Shown: piece by piece, positions 11,901-26,900 of the stretch
Layout of the letters: every line of letters begins with the position of its first letter
Position numbering within the stretch: position 1 is the first letter of the stretch
Source of the DNA: Balanoglossus misakiensis
Taxonomy: Eukaryota; Hemichordata
NCBI GenBank assembly: GCA_040954595.2
Contig: CM082579.2
Span: 10,912,001-10,976,000 of the forward strand
DNA length: 64,000 nucleotides
Reading direction: 5' to 3'
The notes under the pieces: model-generated
What the model saw: the letters and a program-made list of their open reading frames with translations, nothing else
Told to the model about the DNA's origin: nothing
Database searches by the model: none
Made by a program: the position numbers and the translations under genes

Positions 11901-14900
11901 TAAAATTCATTATTTAACCTAAGAGTAGGAAATATAAAGTGGTCTTTTCCTTCAATGAAATGAAAATAAATTCCAAGAGAGTGCAGGGTATGTTATTTAC
12001 TGGATGTGTTTATATCTCATGATATCAGTGCCTTTGATGGCACTTTAAATCAAACAATAAATTAAAGTAGTGACCTGTCCATGACATTTCCGCTACAAAT
12101 ACACAATGTCCACGCCCCTTGTCCACTACATGTTTGGCGTAGAGCATATTTTACCTTCCTATACTTTATTATCAACATATTTTCCGGTAGTGCCATTATG
12201 CTATTAAACTATTAGTAACCAGGTCTTAGTTTACATACATGTAGCAGATCTATCAGTTAATATTAACCTGATTGTGTAATTATGGAAGTATGTTGTACAG
12301 AGAAGCAACATGTCAATCATAGAGAGATTTAGAAAAAAAAAATGTCAAAAATATGTTTTGTTTTTTTTATGTTGACTTCCCATGAACATATTTTAAATCC
12401 CTGAATTTTTACCGATATGTTTTCTTGTACACAAAGACATGTCCCATCTACCGGTATACAGTGCTGTAACTTGGTCGTTCCACCCGGGAATGTTTTCATT
12501 CAAGCATAATTTCCGAGCTGTTTTGAATTATGAGAGAAATACATTTGTAGTTTTGTCAATACTCATACTCAGAAAAGTTTGTGTAGTTAATTTACCAACT
12601 TAAAATTTCACAGTATTTCCTGGTTTAGTCATTCATAACAGATGTATTGGTATTTCCTGTTCAAAATTCTTTCTTTCTACAGTTAGGTTTTGAAGTTGGA
12701 ACACCATCATCTTGGAAATTCTGGATGGAATTATATCATGAGGTCTTTTAAAAGCATAAACCCTGTTTTAGTGTTTAATATGGCAAAGAAGTGGAGTGGG
12801 GAATTGAGAAAAAGCTGAAATTCATACTTTGATGTGTGTTCAACATAAACTGTGTCATTTTCGTGTACATGTAGTACCTCATATATTTACATGTATATCC
12901 TGAAGAATAAAGCAAATACCATGTCAGATTGAAACACAGAAATCAAAATATGTAATTTGATTCTGATGGTCGTATTGATACCAAGTCATTACTTTTACCT
13001 ACGCCACTCCATACAATTTTAAATTAAAATGCTGCACTCCAGATAAAGTGGGGGTTTTATCTGAACTTTTCTGATACCTGTGCAGTTCAGAAACCATGTC
13101 TTGTTGTCAGTTATACTTGGAACTGATCTTTGCATTTCAACAGAAAGTTGATGGCTTTCAAAAAGTTTCACTATGGCAAGAAAATCTGAGCTTTTTAGGA
13201 AGCCAATGTATGGCAGGATGTGTGGGTGTGAGAAATCAGTGTGTCTATTCAATATATTCCAACAGTGAAACCAAAATTCTAACTCTTTCGGTTTTGTTCG
13301 GTGTGGCCTCCTATTGTTACGAATGGTAGGACATTTTTAAAACTACTTTCCTTTATGTACAGTACAAGAAAGAGTGTGTATGTAAATGAGTGTGTATGTC
13401 ACTGTGTGTTTATGTGTCTGGTTATGTACTGCATGTCCAGTAACTCTATTTTTTTGGATTTTTTCCCCCAGTATTTTTCTCCTGTGTAACAACTCCAGAT
13501 TCTTGTTTTATTCTGGATAACTTGATGGCATTGCTGTTTTTGACAAATTAACTCAAGTCCAGACTTAATTTTCCACATAACCATGCTAAATACTACAATT
13601 TAAGGGATGTGTTGAAAAACCAAATACTTGTACATTGTACTGAGTATTTCTTTATGTTTTATAACCGAGTAGAACAAGAAACCAGAGTTGACATTCAAAG
13701 CAAAAATACTGAGAAAAATAGTGCAAAGATGGAGTTAATACTGGGCTATATATCATGTAATGCGAGTATACCCAAGTTATTCTGACAAGTTGTACCAGTA
13801 GGTCCAAGTTTTTCTTGTGTTAATGCCAACAATATAAATGTATCTGTAATTAAAACAGGATAATTGTTGCATGAGACTGGTACACATGGCATTGTGAAAT
13901 TTCACACACTGATACACTTAACATGCTGAACATTGTGATGGGAAGAATTATGTGTAAGGGTATTCCATTCCAATACTTTGTATATTTCAGTGCCATGATG
14001 TGACCCATGTCTGACCCATGTCTGACTTGTAAAGTGACACTCTCTTAATGTACAGTACTGAGACCTTTCTCACCAACAGTGTATGTTAGTGGATTGGAAA
14101 GTGTTCCGTAGTGGAGTTCATGGGAGATGGCTGTAGTTACTTGCAGACAGGCTGAATGCTGGTTCGTCGATATACTGTAAAACACTTTATTTTCCCCGAG
14201 TTAAAATTTTGGTGATATTGAGAGAGGCCACTATTTCGCGTGTATTAATTTTCGCGTTCTCTTATTTCATTCACTGCATCGTTATCTTAAAAAAAAATTA
14301 ACTCAACTTTTTATTTTCATGCTATTTTGGCTCTCGCGTATTTCGCGAAAATTTATTGCTCGCGAAAATAAAGTGTTTTACAGTATTACCAGGAGCATCT
14401 TGTTTTATGTGAATTCTGTGTATTTGCAATGTCTTGCTTTTAATCATCTTCCTAATTGAATGTAAATAGTAATTGGAGAAGAACCAGCATGAGTGTTGTC
14501 TTGACATCTTAAATGAATTACAAGTTGTCAGTCACACAATGCAGGCTAATTACGATTAATTTGAATACTGTAAAACACTTAATTTTCGTGAGCAATAATT
14601 TTTCGCGAAATACGCGAGAGCCAAAATAGCGTGAAAATAAAAATTCGCGTAAATTTTTTTTGAAGATAACGATGCAGGGAATGAAATAAGAGAACGTGAA
14701 AATTAATACTCGCAAAACAGTGGCCTCTCTCGAAATGAAGTGTTTTACAGTACTTGTCAACTCAGAATTTACTAGAAGTATACATAATGAAAATACTGGA
14801 AAATTATCAAATATTGCGTGAGGTGTTCTTGTATCTAGTATTCCTGGAATATGATCATGGGAATAAAAACATGACAATATGTTATGTCTACTGTAATTAT

Positions 14901-17900
14901 TAAAATTGTCATTTCTATCCATGTGCCAGTTGTGACTAATTATACTCATCAATGCAAAGTCAAAAGAAGCCAACAAATTCATCTTGTCATGGCGGATGAA
15001 ACATGGCAATTTCTTGACAGGCATGCTTGCATAGAATGAGAGACACGAGAGCATGCATTGAATTCAAGTTTCCTTGAACTATCATTTGTTAGGTGACCCA
15101 GTGAGACACAATCAACATGGAATGTTCTACCAAATAGCCTGGCTATCCAAGGACAAGGCCATTCGCTTCCAATGATATCTACATTGCCTTAGCTGTAGAC
15201 ATCAAGTTACATGTGAGTGTGCACTGAATAGTAATCATTTCAGTGTGCCTCCATACCTAATACACATATTTTGTCGTGAATTTCCGTTGTTCAAGTGAAA
15301 CAGACACAATTTCTCTGAATCCAGGCATGCCTGTCCTGTACATGTAGGGTTTCTGATTGATGAGTAATTTTAGGAATTCGGTTTGAAAAAAACCCTGAAG
15401 TCTCCAATCCTGACCCAAGTCAGAAATATGGGCATCAATGTAAGAAACCATATTGGAAATTACATGAAGGAAATAATACAGACAATCAGTACCCTTTGAT
15501 GTCTGTATGTGAGAGACAGGGTCACCTTGTCTTTTTTTTATATCAGATTCTCACAGAAGAAAATTGGCTCTAACTCTAAGCTTGCTATACATATAGATTT
15601 CCACTGGAAATCCCAAGATATTCACACCAAAAATGTAGGGGTCCAAATGGACAAAATCATTGATATTAATTAAACAATTACTGATCATACATTTATTGAT
15701 TATTGGAAATTTCTATATTTTCCTCCAGTAATGAGTGCCAGTATCTGCTTCAAATTTCTGTATTCAATTTCGAGTGAAAGCCTTTGAATATATGTTGTCA
15801 GAAACCAATTTCAATTTTGCTGTTTTGTACATGTACATTTGTGCCAGTTTTATGAGAATCATTTATGACACATAAATATTATGCCTGGTGATGTGAGTCA
15901 CTCTATAAATGTGAGTATTATTAGAATTACAACAAGGACTTTGCTGATTGGCCAAGGAGAACATCAAATTATACGAAACAAGTTGAATTGAGGCTGTGCA
16001 GTATACCTTATATTCAGCATGTGTATACTGTAAAACACTTTATTTTCCCGAGCAATAAATTTTCGTGTAATACGTGAGAGCCAAAATAACGTGAAAATAA
16101 AAAGTCGCGTAAATTTTTTTAAAGATAATAATGCAGCAAATGAAATAAGAAAATTCGAAAATTAATACTCACGAAACAGTGGCCTCTCTTGATATCGCGA
16201 AAATTTCAACTCGCGAAAATAAAGTGTTTTACAGTATTCTTAGCTTTTTCTCCCTGTACCTATGTGTACATGTCTCCTATTTGTAAGTTGTTGTTTATGC
16301 TCATCCACACATGGACAAATTTACAGTGGTTTAAGTTTTCATTACTAGTGTTCGGTACAGTTCCCACTAAGATATTAAGCAAGTACACCCTGGATGGAAG
16401 TTGTGTGTGGTCGAACGTTGATTCACTATATATCCACATGTAGAATAACATTAACGGTGTCTTGCACAAACATAATTAATGTAAAAAGGGCAGCGAGAGA
16501 GAGATTTTGTCCCTTTAAGGCTCAAAATAGTCTTGATAGAATATTTTATTACTCCCTTTTTTGTAGCTTTTATGAGATGCTTAGTACTGGATGGCTGATA
16601 TCATGCTTACTTTAATATTTTACTAGACCGGTAAAGAACAGACTGTGTAACAGTGAAATATTGCATGTCATAAAAAAAACAAAAAAAACACCTTTTAGTG
16701 CCATTTTAGTGTGATAAGTGGTTTTAGCCAGTCACATATATCCTGTATTGAGAAACTGGGATGAATATAGCTGTGCCATTGTAATATGAGCAACCTACAA
16801 TCCCATTTCAAGGATGCTTGAATTATAATATTTCATGTGTTTGTTTTAGTGTGCTTCAGGGATGTAGAAAATGTTTGGTGTACACACAATGTAGCCAACA
16901 AAAGTGAAGATGAAGGTGTTTTTTAAGTTTAAAAGCAACTTCCTGTGATCAACTTGTGAGCCAAGATGTTCACATCCTGCAATTCTTTTCTCTTTGCTGA
17001 TTGATTTTGCAGCATGTCAGAATCTTTTCTAATTTCCTGTCTGTTAGAAAATTGACTGTTGAAAGCACAACCAAGAGACAATTGCAAACTTTAAATGTCT
17101 CTTCTACACAGATATGTATATGGTGTTCAAAAGTTAGGAGACTGAGAAAATTTTCAATGAGTGTGCGTTTGTGAATGGTGACAGTCCATGAACTGACTGC
17201 TGGCAATCCATATGATATATATTTTAATTATTACGAAGTAGGTATATATACAGCGAGACATTTTAGTTTACTGCAACATACGTACGCAACCCTGAAAACG
17301 TTCTTCTATGCTGTATGAACATGTACATGTATGTTCAAATGTTCGGTGTAATAAAATGAATAACACATGATGCTCTGACAATATCATCTTTAGCCTGCCC
17401 TCGGGCTGGTGATCTCTGACCATAATATTGACGATGCTTGAGCCACAGAGATCACCATCCCTCGTGCAGGCTTCAAATCGTGATGTTTCCCTCACTATCA
17501 TGACTGTGTTATTATTTACATGTAAATATACCCTGGCAGACCAAGGGTGTTTCAAACAGGAAGTTTATGCACTCCTGAAATAAGTTTGCAACCATCCTGT
17601 CCAGGGTGTTAATTTTAGCCAAGGAAATTGATAGGCAGGAAATACACATGTTTTCCTATTTCCAGGGTCTACGGCCAAATAGAAAAGTCTGTTAGATTTG
17701 AGAAATTGTAATGCTGACGAGGGGTAGTAGAGATACACTAAGTCAGCAGTGTAAGTTAGCCAGTTCAGAATGGTTTGAGGAACTTGATTTATTTGCCACA
17801 GTTTAAAAAAATAACTACTTCATAATTTTATTCTGTTAAAATTAGGTATTTTCTAATACAGATCAACCCTGTAAAATTCCGGGGATGTATATGTATTTTG

Positions 17901-20900
17901 TCATATTGAACATAAAATGGTTCCTGTAGATTAAATTTTACTATAAATATGCTGACGGTTTGGGAAATTGATTAATAATCATCAAAAATACTGTATGTAG
18001 TTAAAGATCATTAACCCTAACGCTGCCAAGTCAGTATGAACTGGTTTGATTTCCAGGGTGCCTAGAATCCGGGCTCCCAGGCCCGTTAGGCTGCCAAGTG
18101 TGTGTTAATCAGTAGGGCCTATACATGACCCTCAGACCAATACAGTACAAACCAGTACAATTTGGTACATTTTTCAGAGGGCTCAGACTGCCAAGTGTGT
18201 CTAAGTACGTATGAGAGCCATGTCAAGACAGTCAAAATACGTTTCAGAAGAAAAAGTGGCAAATACGTATTTTAAGGGACTTGACACTCTAACCAGATAT
18301 GACCCCCGGTAGCAATAGGGTTAATGTGTGCTGAAAAGAATGATCAGTTATTACCTGGTAGCATAGATTCATAAAATGTTAAGTCCGTGTGGTAAAATGT
18401 ATGTATGTCTGACTTGGTGCCAGCATGCATGAGCATGTCGTTCTTGATAATAATAATCATAGTCATATGTACACTTAGGAATTTGCATATGAACACAGGA
18501 TATATTTGGTGTCTTCCCCCCCCCCCCCCCCCCCCCCCATAGTCATATTTATATCAATCATAACCCCCTCCCCAATGATTCAAACTTACATTTGAAAGTC
18601 ACAGATGTGTACACGTGTTTTTACAGTCATGAGTGACAGTTTTGGTAATTTACAACAATTCATGTGTGCTAATCAAAATGACCAATCCAGTTGGCAAGTC
18701 TCATATCACTCTTCTGATATCATTCTGAAGCCACTTCATTGTGTCCAGATATATTTGTCAATCTTTAACTAAACTGTGTTTGGCAAAGCAGTGTTGTCCT
18801 TAGTTGAATTTTGCAGTCCAGAGTGTGGAGAGAGAAAAAACCCAAGCATTATTGTCAAGATGAGCAGGGCCATCATCAGTAAGGGTATGGACTCAATAAT
18901 AGTTTTGTTGGAGTAGTCATAGGTTTAATATTGTACAGTTGGGATGATATACATCATTCATATATAGTTATGTATGACTGAGTTTGATAAGCTCAGGTCG
19001 GCATATGTCCTGTGGCGTACATCAGCTCTGCATTGCGTGTTTACGTTTGAGCATGATGTATTTTTGCTGATGCAAGTCGGAAGCCAGATTGGCTCCTTGT
19101 GCATGTATTTGCAAGTCATATCTTGAGCAGAGTCAGAGCAGAGTCAGAAATGATGTCATCTAATTAAATTGTCTGCAGTTGTAGAGACTGTGTCTCCACT
19201 ATCACTGTGTCCTTGGAATGAGGTGGTCTGTAGAAAACCCCAACTTTGCCCTTTACAAGGCCTCCAGCTGGCTTTGTTGGACTCTTAAAAATCTACCCAG
19301 CCCAATGTTGATATTTTGACAAATTTGATGTCTTGCCAGTGAAACAATATTTAACAGTTGTGGCATGCTTGTTATCAGGTAGCTCTAGTGTATGTAATCG
19401 CATACATGATACAGGATCCAAAGCTGACAAGCTAGTAATGGGCATTTAACATGCAAATGTACTGTATGGATGTGTCTGACACACAGGTGAAAAAATATTT
19501 TGTTATTTTGTTCAATATGGCTGCTGTTGGTACGTAGAATATTACAATTGGCAACACACTTGTTTCATCAAACATTTATCACTCTTTCAGATATCAGGGC
19601 TTGTAAACTAATATTGTCATAATCCAACCTTGACATATTATAGTTACAGTTCCTGAATGTAATCCCTGAAATTAAAGAAATTAAACATGCCTCCAGGTAC
19701 AGAAAACTGTCCAATTTCTTGAATATCAGTTCATTATTTTCATGACTAAATGTTGTAGTTTCATGCTTGATTTCAATCCTAAAACCAGCTTTTTGTCAAA
19801 CATTTCTCCTAAGTTAAAGAGACTACCTGTCAACAAAAGTGGTTTCAATTTTCATGAAAGTATTTGATAGTCAGATGTATGTAGAACAAATAATTGAAAA
19901 CAAGGGTCTTCCCACTGATGTGTTCATAATATTAGCAAACAAAGATATTTTTATAAACTAATAACTTCACTTGAATGATATTTCATAAACTGCATGTATT
20001 TTGTAATTGTTAATGGTTAGGCATAATAATAATGTGAAAAGTCGTTGGTTGTCTGTCTCATCAAGTGATAGAAACTATAATATTATGAGTCATAATATTG
20101 TGATTTTCATGTTGCATTATGCCACTATTTTATATTGCATGTGTGGCAATATTGATAACCTTATGTAATATCATGATAACTTATTCATTCATGATGACAT
20201 GTGGAATTAAGGTCAAAGGTCACTAATTTAGACATGGTGGCCAATGCACAATGGAAACTTTGTGAAGAGAATGGACCGAGTAGACATGATTAAGATAAAC
20301 CAACAAAGCAGAACCAAAATAATAAATACATGTACAAAATAATAAACAGTAATTCTTAGGTGATAATTTTAAGGTATATGGTCACTTCCAATTTACATAT
20401 ATCCATAATTATGGCTGAAATAGCGTACATGTATCTGGGTGTTCTAAAGAATGTATGGTGGCACTCTTTTTTTTTGCATGAAAATCTGTGATTGGCCAGA
20501 TCTCGATTTGCCATGGTAACTTGCTAAATTTGCATAGGTGACTGTATACCTTTAATTTTGTCAACTTAGGTGTGTGATTATCGCAATAGTCAGTGTTCTG
20601 TGGAGGTTTGACCATGGCTTGCACTGTAGCAGTCATGAGATTGGCAATAGTTTCCATGAAGTCAATGCCTAGAGCATATAAGAGTACTGTTTAACCATGT
20701 AAATGAGAGTGTCTGGACTGGATGACCTTGCAAGTGTGTCATTTAAATCAAGTGTGATTTATCACCTGCAATCAGTAAGCTGACCTATAGTTTGGCCAGA
20801 ATTAATTCAATCACCTTGACTAGTGTAGACTTCACATCCTAGACTGAATTCCAACAAACAACATGCCAAAACATATGCCAGAGATTTCTCCTCAGATAAT

Positions 20901-23900
20901 AAATGGATTTCAAGAGATGTCTAGTAGAGATAAAAAAACATAATTATATTCTGTCCTTGATATATCGTACCCAGGAATACTTATGGGTTGCACACACTGA
21001 CATGTTTTGATTTTATGATAATAGAACAGAATAGCAAAGTCAGATATTTTTATTTATATCAGATGATCAGTAATGAAATATATAAAATACCACTTGACTT
21101 TTATATTAAGAACAAGTGTGGTCTCTTAGACATTACGAGTGATTGCTTGATATAGTATGATGGTGGAATTTAAACACAGGTGACATAATAGGTAGCCTTT
21201 AGTTCTGTATGATGTACTCAGTCTGCATTTTCTGTCCCCATGATTGGTAGTGGTAGAATATCCTGCTTTGTATTCCTGCAGACTGATGCAAGAAATGTCT
21301 GCAGTTCCTCACTTGAGGGCACACATGAAGACTGTTCATATCAGTGGCTGTTGATATGTGCACCAGTACTCACGTTTACATATAGCTGATAGCTCTATAA
21401 ATATCTAACCTAGTTTGCTATTGTCAGTAGGCAAGAATGCCACCTACATACTTTCTGTGCCATAAAGAGTCTGTAATCATGTTCTGATATTCTGCTTACA
21501 TGCCATTAGTCAGTGATATGCAGATGAGTGGACACCCACCATTGTCTGTCTGTATTACTCCTTGATTTTGATTGCATAAAGCCTAAGGATGAATGAAATT
21601 ATCAATAAAACACTTTTTTAGCTGTAAAAATATTTTGCATACTTTTTTTGTAATAAATAAAATACATTTACAGCAAAGTGCTTATAGTATAAAATAATAA
21701 AACAGAATAACTGACGTTTTACTTTGGAACTGCCTCAATGAGAATATTTGACACTTTGCCATATGCGATGCCTGTCACTTTTTGTCGTCTGCTTCATTTA
21801 ATGCTAGACCCTGTGCACTCGTAGCTACATTCATCTGCACAAGTTTGGTTCAGTTGGAAACTTTTTTCTGACGCTGTTTTTGTTAAGAAAATGACACTGA
21901 TACAATTATAATATAGCAATAACCCCTGCCTCTGTCAAGTATACGCTCGAATTGGGCTTGTGCTATTATGTCTCAAAATGTACCCAATTCTCGCGTATAC
22001 CCACCTTCAGCAGGGGTTATAATATCAATAGCTTGATGGGTTTTTTTCCAACAAGGTATATGCTTGTAGTTACCTGTAGGTTGATCTATCACAAGACTGC
22101 AGACCTTGTCCCATTGCCTAGTTGAGTTACATGTACCTTGGCAATATTTGTGCATTTGTCATTGACTGATTAGTAGAAAGAAATGTACAACCTCCGACAT
22201 TTTTTGTGACATGTCTCTTGAAGTAAGATGATTTGTTCAAGTGTCTGTTCTCAGTGTGTTTAACAAGTCTGAAGTAGTAAATGTGAAGCATTTGATATCA
22301 TTATCAAGCTTATTAGAGTATAAATCTAAAAATAGATTATGAATCATGATCCCAAACAGCGCCAGGATGCAGATGTTAGATCAGAGTGAAATAACAGTGT
22401 AATGTAAAACCCCAAGAAAGTTGAGCCAAACATCGTGCATGAAATATGATTCATCCATCCTTGTATCATAGATGAATCACCATATAAATCATCACTACTA
22501 TAAAAAGTAAAACTCATCATTATTCTGTGATAAAACTGTGCAGTGTTCATCAATAACAAAATTCTCTGTTTGGTATTTCTGCAAATTTCAGTTACTTTGC
22601 ATGGATTGAGCCTACATGTAGAATCAATAAATGTGCAAATTATTATTTTAAATACAGACTTCAGGACAGGTACATGTAACCTTATGTATTGCTGGATTAT
22701 GTGATCCTTTTGTATACAAACTATGCCACTGTGCCAAGATTTTTCAAATCAACTCTGTCTGATATATAAAGATATTTTTATCTTGTAGTACGTAAAAAGA
22801 TACTGTGATCTTTCTTATGATGAAATCATAAGAACTCATGAAGTATATGTGTCATTTGCTCATTGTAAATTAAAGTGAATTTACAGCTTAATTTCTGTTA
22901 AGTGATTTTGTACTTTTTGAAGGATTTTTTAACAGTTTACTTTTTACTATTAAACATGTAGTTTACACTTTTTTCCTCTTTAGTGAAAACATATGTTTTG
23001 ATGATCAAGATAACTAATAGCTAGTGCAAACCAACAGAATATATCAGATGATGTTTCCTGTATGCAGAGTATTGAGACTATGTACTAGTCATGTGATCAA
23101 CACAATAAATCCTAAGAACAAGCGTTAATCTCCATTGCCTTTCTACATTTCACGGATAAACATAAACTCAATACAAACATGTAGTACAACTTGCTGTTTG
23201 TTGTCCTCAGTACAACCAGGACTCAAACATTTGAGCAGTCTCCCAAGGTCATGTGATCTCCAAGGTCATGATGCGACTGTGACAGTAACACTGCTTTGCA
23301 TACTTTCAAAATATCAGAAATGCTAATCTTTACAGCTTATGATGCATGTTTTGCAGACCGAGGTTGTACAGCAGAAGGGTCTGACCTTTAGTTAGGAATA
23401 GGATTGCCCATGCATGTACTCGGTGACAGTGTGCAACTGAGGTTTGCAAAACACTAATTAAACAGTCATATACCTTATTGAAGGCTAAATATGGGGTGTT
23501 CAAATACTATTCTGCAGAGTTTTTGAAATAAGAATGCTGTCAATATTTAGGGGTTATTTATACACGAATTTTGGTCGATAAGGCATGGCTCACATACGTT
23601 CTTAGACGCACTTGGCAGTTTGAACCCCCCGTAAAATGTACCAAATCAATTCTAGGCACCCCGGAAATCAAACCAGTTTCAACTGACTTGGCGGCGTAAG
23701 GGTTAAATTGGGATTGATTTGCAATTATGAACAAGAATTGTGCAGTACACTGTTATGCTTACTGATTCTTAATTCGTCTATTTTTGTCACAGGAAAAACC
23801 AACAATACACCCTCAGAACCAATATCAATACCAGGAAATGCTGCTGTTGGGACAACAAGTGGTTCTTCTCCATCAGCTGTGGGGGGTCAGCAGCGATCAA

Positions 23901-26900
23901 GTGGGGAGTTTCGTAGAAGGTCTCCATCCAAGGCCGTTAGTCCATTACCCACACCAGACCCTGGTGAGAGTTATATTCACTTGAATGACTGTATGACAGG
24001 GCCATCAGAGGCCGCTGATGAAGTCTCGGCTTTTGAAGAAGGTCAATATAAAAAAGCACCCCCTCCGAGACTGGCCGAGAGACAAGTGAGTTCCAGCAGC
24101 ATACCGGAAAGTCCACCACCACCACCCCCTGTGAAAAGTTCCTATGACCATCCACCCCATCCTGTGGTGGCTGATGACACGTACGATGTGCCTCCCATTC
24201 ACAGTGCGGGCTTGGCGCCCATTGATGACTCGGACGGCATCTATAAACTGGTGCCCCCTCCAAAGCCAAAGCTTGAGAACAATGAGGACACGGACATTTT
24301 AAGTAAGAACTTCGAGCGCCAGATATCCAAGGCAAATAATGTGAGTGCGTCGCCAAGCTCCGAAGCTCTGTCAAGTTCACTGACACGGTCACCCAATGAC
24401 TCCTATGACCTAGTGCCCCCACCGAGGCCGTGTAAACCTGCACAGTTTGTACCAGCCAACGATGGTAATGATGGCAATGCAATTTATGATGTGCCCCCGA
24501 CGCACGATTCTGATATCTATGATGTACCGCCCTCGCACGGCAAGGAGCTGGAGAGCCCCGGAGTGTACGACGTTCCACCATCGTTTCAGCACGCGTCCAA
24601 GCCTCCGGATTTAACCAAAAAACTCTCCTCGTCAACCGACGCACTGGCGATGGAATTCACCAAGATTTCCCAGAAGAATCAAGACACGCTGCACGAGATG
24701 GGCCACAAGGAGAACGGCATCATCGCCCTTGACGACGAAGTGCCTCCTCCCGCTCCTCCGAGGCCGGCGAAATCCAAAGCAGATGTAGACGACGAGTACG
24801 TCTACCTGGCCGAGCAGACTGTACAGCAGAGTAACTACGACATCGTGCCCCCACCGCGTGCAGTGGTCACCTCCCCGAAAGCTCTGAATGCACCCGTGGA
24901 CATCCCGGCACCTCCACCCAGACCGCCAAAGCCTCCGACGCTACTGAACGACATGTCTCACAGTCCAAACATGCCCAGTACGCCACCACCGAGCTTTGAC
25001 GACAGATTCCGACTGAACGAATCGACCATCAAACAAGGCGTGGCCGAAGACGAGCTGACTGATAAACTCAGTCTGCTGCAGACGCAAGACGGAGGCTCGG
25101 CAGAAGGCAGTGGTGAGGAGGAGGATGACTACGACGTGCCTCCCAAAGCGGTCAAAGCCAAAGTGAACGCCAATGACCAACAGGGCTATCTGGACACCAA
25201 GATACCAGCGCCTGCGTCAGTTGGACCGACCGGTGCCGAGTACCAGAATTTATTCATCCAAAGGCCTGGATACGTCGAGATGAGAGGAGCCCTGACGTCA
25301 GAATTGGGGGAGCCCACAGAGAACTACGTACCCATGGCGACAAGTATTGATGACAACACGCACTACACCCCCATGGTGAGTGCACTGAGCCACCCAGTCC
25401 CTCCACCGGCATCGCAGCTTAAAGAAAGCACAAGACGGAGTCAACAGCCTCTGTTTCCACCGCCTGTCAACAGGAGTCTCAAACCAAAGAAGTTCCCGAG
25501 AGGTTAGTACTGAAAAAATTTCATGTTGTCTACGGCAGATGAAAAGGTGTACCAAAATACTCAAAAGTTTCTTAAAATTGCATTATTTCTGGTAGTGTTG
25601 GAATGTTCAATTGCAGGATTATTCAGACTGTCCCAGCTGTGGTGTTTACAGTGAAACCTGTCATTACGGACAACTCTCTAATCAGGACACCTCTGGGACA
25701 GGTCTTTCAAGACAAAAGTCACAGTTTGAATAAAATATTACATATCTATTAAGGACACCTCTCTATTGAGGAAAGATTTTCCAGTCCCAGGGGTGTCCTT
25801 AATGGACAGGTTTCATATTTCATGTCTGATTCCCAAAAACTTTTATGTGCATCACCTGCCATGAAATGTCATAGAAATGTCTAATAGACAGCGATAGAGG
25901 AAAATGAAACTCAGAAACCTGCTTCACACTCCTGAGTCGCATGTATACATAAACAAAAGTCGCCAGGAAGACCCTTACAGCACATAAAAAAGTGAGAATT
26001 CAGTGCTTTAAAGAAATAAAGATAACAGCAGATAATCAAGCTATATACCCTGACTAAAAGGGGGTTTATTACTAAAGGTCCACTATCTGTAATTTTTGGC
26101 AATTTTTCTCAGTATTTTATTCTGTTTATCAACCATGGTTTCCTATTCAACTCCCTGAGTCAGTGTTAAATGTGTACATGTAGTGTCGATCTTCTCAATG
26201 TAGCCCATGTGTGCATGATCGACATTGTTATTGTTTAAAAATTGTATTCAAGTCCAGACTTGAATCCATGATTATTAATTGTAAACAATAACAACGGTTG
26301 GTGCACATACACATGACTTGTTTAGAAGGAGAAAACGGGGTGTGTTCGAAAATTATAAGGAGGAAACAAATAAAATGTAGTTGATACACAAAACAGAAAT
26401 ACTGAAAAAATAGCCAGAAGCAAAAAGTAAAAGCCAAGTCAAAGATCAGAAACACTTGCCATTAATGAAAACTTCAAGTCTTTAATAAGTTTTATCAGTA
26501 ATACAACGGTATGATACAGTCCACGGAATACTCTTTCAGAATAAGCTGGTCCAGTATTCCCAATAATTTTCCAGAAGAAAATACTAAAATATTAAAGTCC
26601 ATGGCTTGTTGAGTGCAGTTATAAATGCCAGTATTCCCGATGTTTTCCCCTTCCTGACAGTGCCACCTCTGCCCACAGCCTCTGCCGGGAATTTCTATGC
26701 CACCCGAGATGATGTCTCCCCCTTTGTCGGTTTGCCAGTTGAGTCTCCGAGAACAAGAAGTTTTGGAAAAGCGGGCCTTCAGTAAGTAGTGTCTCCTTCT
26801 GTTTTCTCTGTAGACTCCCCAGGAATGCATCACCATGGGGCAGGCTGTGCGTAAGTACAGTGTGCATTTCAAACCTTCTTTTGTGTCTGCAGCCCTCTTC

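Larger units (their letters stand above)
9161..23792 (+). other. GAB intron 2 (14.6 kb)
   Basis: Runs from donor GTAAGA (phase 1) to acceptor TTTTTGTCACAG. It holds three family A MITEs (14173, 14566, 16026), a family B half-copy (16390), a foldback (17394), a TTAA-flanked element (18011) and its inverted partner (23582), a C-tract (18517-18538), a family C MITE (20368) and another foldback (21917). No intervening protein-coding exon was found. Enhancers may be present but I see no specific signal. Confidence 0.65.

Noticed and set aside
14518-15054. A 178-codon minus-strand frame in GAB intron 2
   Set aside because: It runs through a family A MITE and AT-rich intron, with no domain or splice support.
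23708-23792. Upstream extension of the large GAB open frame starting MGLICNYEQELCSTLLCL
   Set aside because: The acceptor TTTTTGTCACAG at 23792 gives exactly the phase left by the PH-domain exon. The upstream part is intron that happens to be open.
23937-24644. A 235-codon minus-strand open frame across GAB exon 3
   Set aside because: It is the antisense shadow of a GC-rich, proline-rich coding exon; it has no splice support and no domain.
26814-26850. A 37-bp candidate micro-exon with acceptor TTTTCTCTGTAG and donor GTAAGTACAG in the GAB gene
   Set aside because: It would leave an intron of only 32 bp after exon 4, and its length shifts the phase needed by exon 5, whereas direct splicing of exon 4 to exon 5 is phase-perfect. 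It might be a rare alternative exon but should not be called.
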